DNA from: Guadua angustifolia
Lineage: Eukaryota; Streptophyta; Magnoliopsida; Poales; Poaceae
NCBI GenBank assembly: GCA_036346375.1
Contig: CM070501.1
Location: 35,360,539 to 35,424,538, forward strand
Direction: 5' to 3'
Length of the DNA: 64,000 bases
A program made the position numbers and the translations under genes. The notes below the pieces were generated by a model, which was not told where the DNA came from, did no database searches, and saw only the letters and a list, made by a program, of their open reading frames with translations. Shown piece by piece: positions 61,701 through 64,000 of this stretch (positions are counted from its first letter, which is position 1; each line of letters starts with the position of its first letter).

Positions 61701-63760
61701 TATTTTGATGTTTGTATGGAAATCAAATTCCTACTTTTTATTTTTCATTCCTAATTTCAATTTTTTATACTGAATTCATATACAAATACAAGCTGCTAAT
61801 TTTTATTCTAAATTTAAGTTTTATTTTGATGTTTGTATGGAAATCAGATTGCTAATTATATTTTTTTATTCTGTTTTTTTAAAAAATTTATTCCAAATTT
61901 TAATTTTATTTTGATGTTCATATGGAAATTAGATTATTAATTATCTTTTATTTTTGTTTCAAATTGTTTTATTGTACTTGGACTCTTTCTTTTAATTGTG
62001 TGGAAATCAAATTTCTTATTTTATTTTATTTTTATTCCAAATTTCAGTTATTTTTGTATTGTATATAACACAAACTCTTGTATTGTACATGACACCAACT
62101 GTTGTATTGATTGTACGTCACATAAACTTTTCCTTTTAATCTAGACCGTTATAATCTGGACCCACCATGATCAACAGTGTAGATCTTTATTTTTTTCCTT
62201 CAATTAATGTGTGAATTTCTAGCCATGAGAGCGAGTGTAGTGGTTTTTTTTGCATCTGCTTTAATATTATAATAGATAGAAAAAAGAAAAAGGGGCAAAA
62301 CAGTCAGCAATTCCTGATTTAATTGAGCCGTCAAATCATGTTATAAACTTATGAAAATTTTTGTGTGAGGTTCTGAGGCAATGTTAATGATGCTGTAAAA
62401 TTTTCAGATGATGATTAGATCTATGGATTTTTGTAAATTTTTGATAGTGCAACTGTCTTTATATATGCTCTTTTGTTTTTGATTTTCTAGGGGCACTAAA
62501 TGAAGTTTAATATTTATGAAAATTTTATGATATGATCCTTGGGCATTGTTTATGACACCATTAAAATTTCAGAGCATGATCAAGCTTGTAAATTTCTGTT
62601 CTTTTTCATTAATTGCTGTTTTTGATTTTCCATAATCACTAGATGATTTCAAAAATTATTGAAATTTCTATGAAGTGTTTTATAGATTAATTGGGATTTA
62701 TTCAGATTTTCTGCAATTTTTTCCAATTTTCCTTGAGCGTGTCGATTTTCGATGTAAACCAGTCGAAAATCGGTCAGTTTTTGTTTTTTTCACCGCTTTT
62801 TGACCGCCGAATTCAAAAAGTTTGACTTTTCAATTCGTTTGGTTTCTACCGATTTTTGTCGAAAATCGGTACCAACGGGGTGGCGATTTTCCAACTCGGT
62901 TCGGTAATATAAACCTTGGTTTGAATAAAGTGGTTAATTAAGCTTGATAAAGGGTTTAGTACTACATTAGTTTATATGCATATTTAATAGGGCTATTTCA
63001 GGAACAATACAACTCTGTTACTTGGAATGGTTACATCATTCCTTGATCTTGATCAAATCAGGGGTCCTGAATTCTTGATCTCTGGGTACAGTATCCCCAT
63101 TAGTGTACATGCACAGTATCCTCCATTAGTAGTACCTGCGAAGTGAGTGGGTTCATGAGCCTCTGTAGTACAAGTGAGATATTCCTGCTCGAGGGACCAG
63201 TTTTCCTTTTTGTTAAAAAAAAAGACCATTTGTTCATTGGCTATTATTTTTATCAACTAAATGTGCTCACTGTTACTGAATCAATGAATGTAATTCGTGA
63301 GTTCTGAAAACTACACTGTTTCTTGTTGGCATTGCAGCTGTGGCAATTGGAGACACTTTTATTGCAGAAGGACACCTACATGAACTACAGTCAGGCTTTA
63401 AGTTACACAAGCCAAGCACTGAGCCAGAACCTGGCAGGGCTAAGAAAGAAGAGTCCAATTCGCAAAATAATCACCACTTTGAGCTACTACTTAGAGGACA
63501 ATTGGAAACGTTTATGGGTGCTTGCATTGTGGATTGGGATAATGGCTGGACTGTTCACCTGGAAGTTCATGCAGTATCGCAACCGGTATGTCTTTAATGT
63601 GATGGGCTACTGTGTCACAACCGCAAAAGGCGCTGCTGAAACCTTGAAGCTGAATATGGCGATTATCCTCCTGCCAGTGTGCCGTAACACTATTACCTGG
63701 TTGCGGAGTACAAGGGCTGCACGGGCATTACCATTTGATGACAACATCAACTTCCACAAG
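55748..63760 (+). CDS. RBOH: Respiratory burst NADPH oxidase (RBOH), N-terminal part
   Basis: Five coding exons lie in the window: 55748-56432, 56526-56685, 56855-56903, 57707-57820 and 63338-63760. All have GT-AG introns and joined phase, giving 477 residues. RBOHs are usually about 900, so the rest lies to the right. The start is the first ATG after an in-frame stop. The N-terminus is Ser/Arg-rich with seven glutamines. The NADPH-oxidase domain (NAWMEVQANFDRL onward) has a full EF-hand loop, D284-E295 (DKNADGRIAEAE), and a degenerate one from D328 (DPEGLGYIELWQ). Next comes the first membrane helix (LWVLALWIGIMAGLFTWKFM), with a second hydrophobic stretch around LNMAIILLPVCRN. Heme, FAD and NADPH sites lie beyond the window. 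RBOHs pass electrons from NADPH to oxygen outside the plasma membrane, activated by calcium and phosphorylation. Intron 4 is 5.5 kb and full of transposons. The family member was not assigned. Confidence 0.95.
58755..59287. mobile_element. Stowaway-like MITE (533 bp) in RBOH intron 4
   Basis: The ends are CTCCCTCCATCTCGCATTA on the left and CTCACTCCGTCTCGTAATA on the right in reverse complement, with TA on each side (58753-58754, 59288-59289). These are close to the Stowaway consensus CTCCCTCCGTCCC. An inner inverted repeat (58990-59090 with 59165-59280, sharing GATGGATGTCATGTG) makes it longer than usual and may be a second nested fold-back. Confidence 0.72.
59927..62918. mobile_element. Non-autonomous hAT-like element (2992 bp) in RBOH intron 4
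   Basis: A perfect 8-bp target duplication, GTTTGAAT, flanks it (59919-59926 and 62919-62926). The ends are CAGGGTTTGAAAAATCG on the left and CAAGGTTTATATTACCG on the right in reverse complement. Subterminal regions are rich in AAAATCG / CGATTTT motifs on both sides. The 8-bp duplication and CAGGG start fit the hAT superfamily. No transposase coding was seen. Much of the interior is a separate Helitron-like element. Confidence 0.8.
60169..62276 (-). mobile_element. Helitron-like element nested in the hAT element
   Basis: On the minus strand it begins A|TCTATTATAATATTAAAGCA at 62276. Near its 3' end it has the hairpin CCGTGCATTTGTGCGG (60182-60197; six pairs, two of them G-T), followed by GGGTCAACTTGCTAA at 60169. 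The base after CTAA is G rather than T, so the terminus has mutated. The interior has degenerate units around GTATGGAAATCAAATTGCTA (61500-61950) that match, inverted, the interior of the Helitron at 5487-7133. Confidence 0.6.
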
Positions 63761-64000
63761 GTTAGTCTTTAGCATGTCATTGCCTTCTCTTCTCCACTAA
63801 AATATAGACTTTCGTAGTCCAGTGATCTTAGTACTTAAATCAATGAATTTAGGCCCTGAAAAATGTGACTGCACACTTGCATCATCTGTGCATGTAGAGG
63901 TAGGCTGTCAGATTTGATTTGATTGGGAGGTTGATTTGCCACATGTCTCCAGCAGCATAAAGGGGATTCAGGTGTTAACATATTTTAATTGTTGTATGTA
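63761..64000. other. Start of RBOH intron 5, cut by the window edge
   Basis: Begins GTTAGTCTTT directly after the codons for DDNINFHK. No acceptor followed by the next RBOH exon is seen before the window ends. Confidence 0.7.

Overview
The window is nuclear DNA from a grass (Poaceae). The evidence is monocot-style GC-rich first exons beside AT-rich intergenic DNA, plant-type spliced genes, and many small transposons typical of grass genomes (Tourist-like, Stowaway-like, TRIM, Helitron, L1-type LINE). The species cannot be fixed from the sequence. No bacterial operon, CRISPR array, tRNA or rRNA gene was recognised.

Four protein-coding genes can be supported, all on the + strand. (1) A class C heat-stress transcription factor, HsfC2a-like, two exons, 12745-13563. 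(2) A secreted RD22-type BURP-domain protein, three exons, 25925-27873, with a seven-unit 69-bp in-frame repeat and an exact BURP CH motif. (3) A nuclear gene for bacterial-type ribosomal protein L20, probably mitochondrial, 40739-41286. (4) The first five coding exons of an NADPH oxidase (RBOH), 55748-63760, running off the right edge. Three of the four (HSF, BURP, RBOH) belong to families linked to stress responses. They lie far apart and nothing in the sequence shows co-regulation.

The rest is mostly mobile DNA in various stages of decay. 0-7 kb: a palindrome of more than 3 kb with two later insertions, then two Helitrons. 9.3-11.3 kb: a solo LTR and an internally deleted hAT element that keeps the transposase dimerisation domain. 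14-22 kb: decayed CACTA-like DNA, MITEs and short tandem duplications. 24 kb: a second solo LTR. 28.3-33.0 kb: a 5'-truncated LINE with an opposite-strand LINE fragment inside it. 33.7-38.2 kb: a 2-kb segment in two direct copies, where one copy preserves the empty site of a MITE present in the other. 38.9-45 kb: two TRIM miniature retrotransposons around the L20 gene. 49-54.8 kb: MITEs and a short LINE insertion with a clean target duplication. The 5.5-kb fourth intron of RBOH holds a Stowaway-like MITE and a 3-kb hAT-like element, which itself contains a Helitron-like element.

I saw no convincing new protein system. The most useful observations are structural: target-site duplications, nested insertions and duplicate pairs that let insertion order be read directly.
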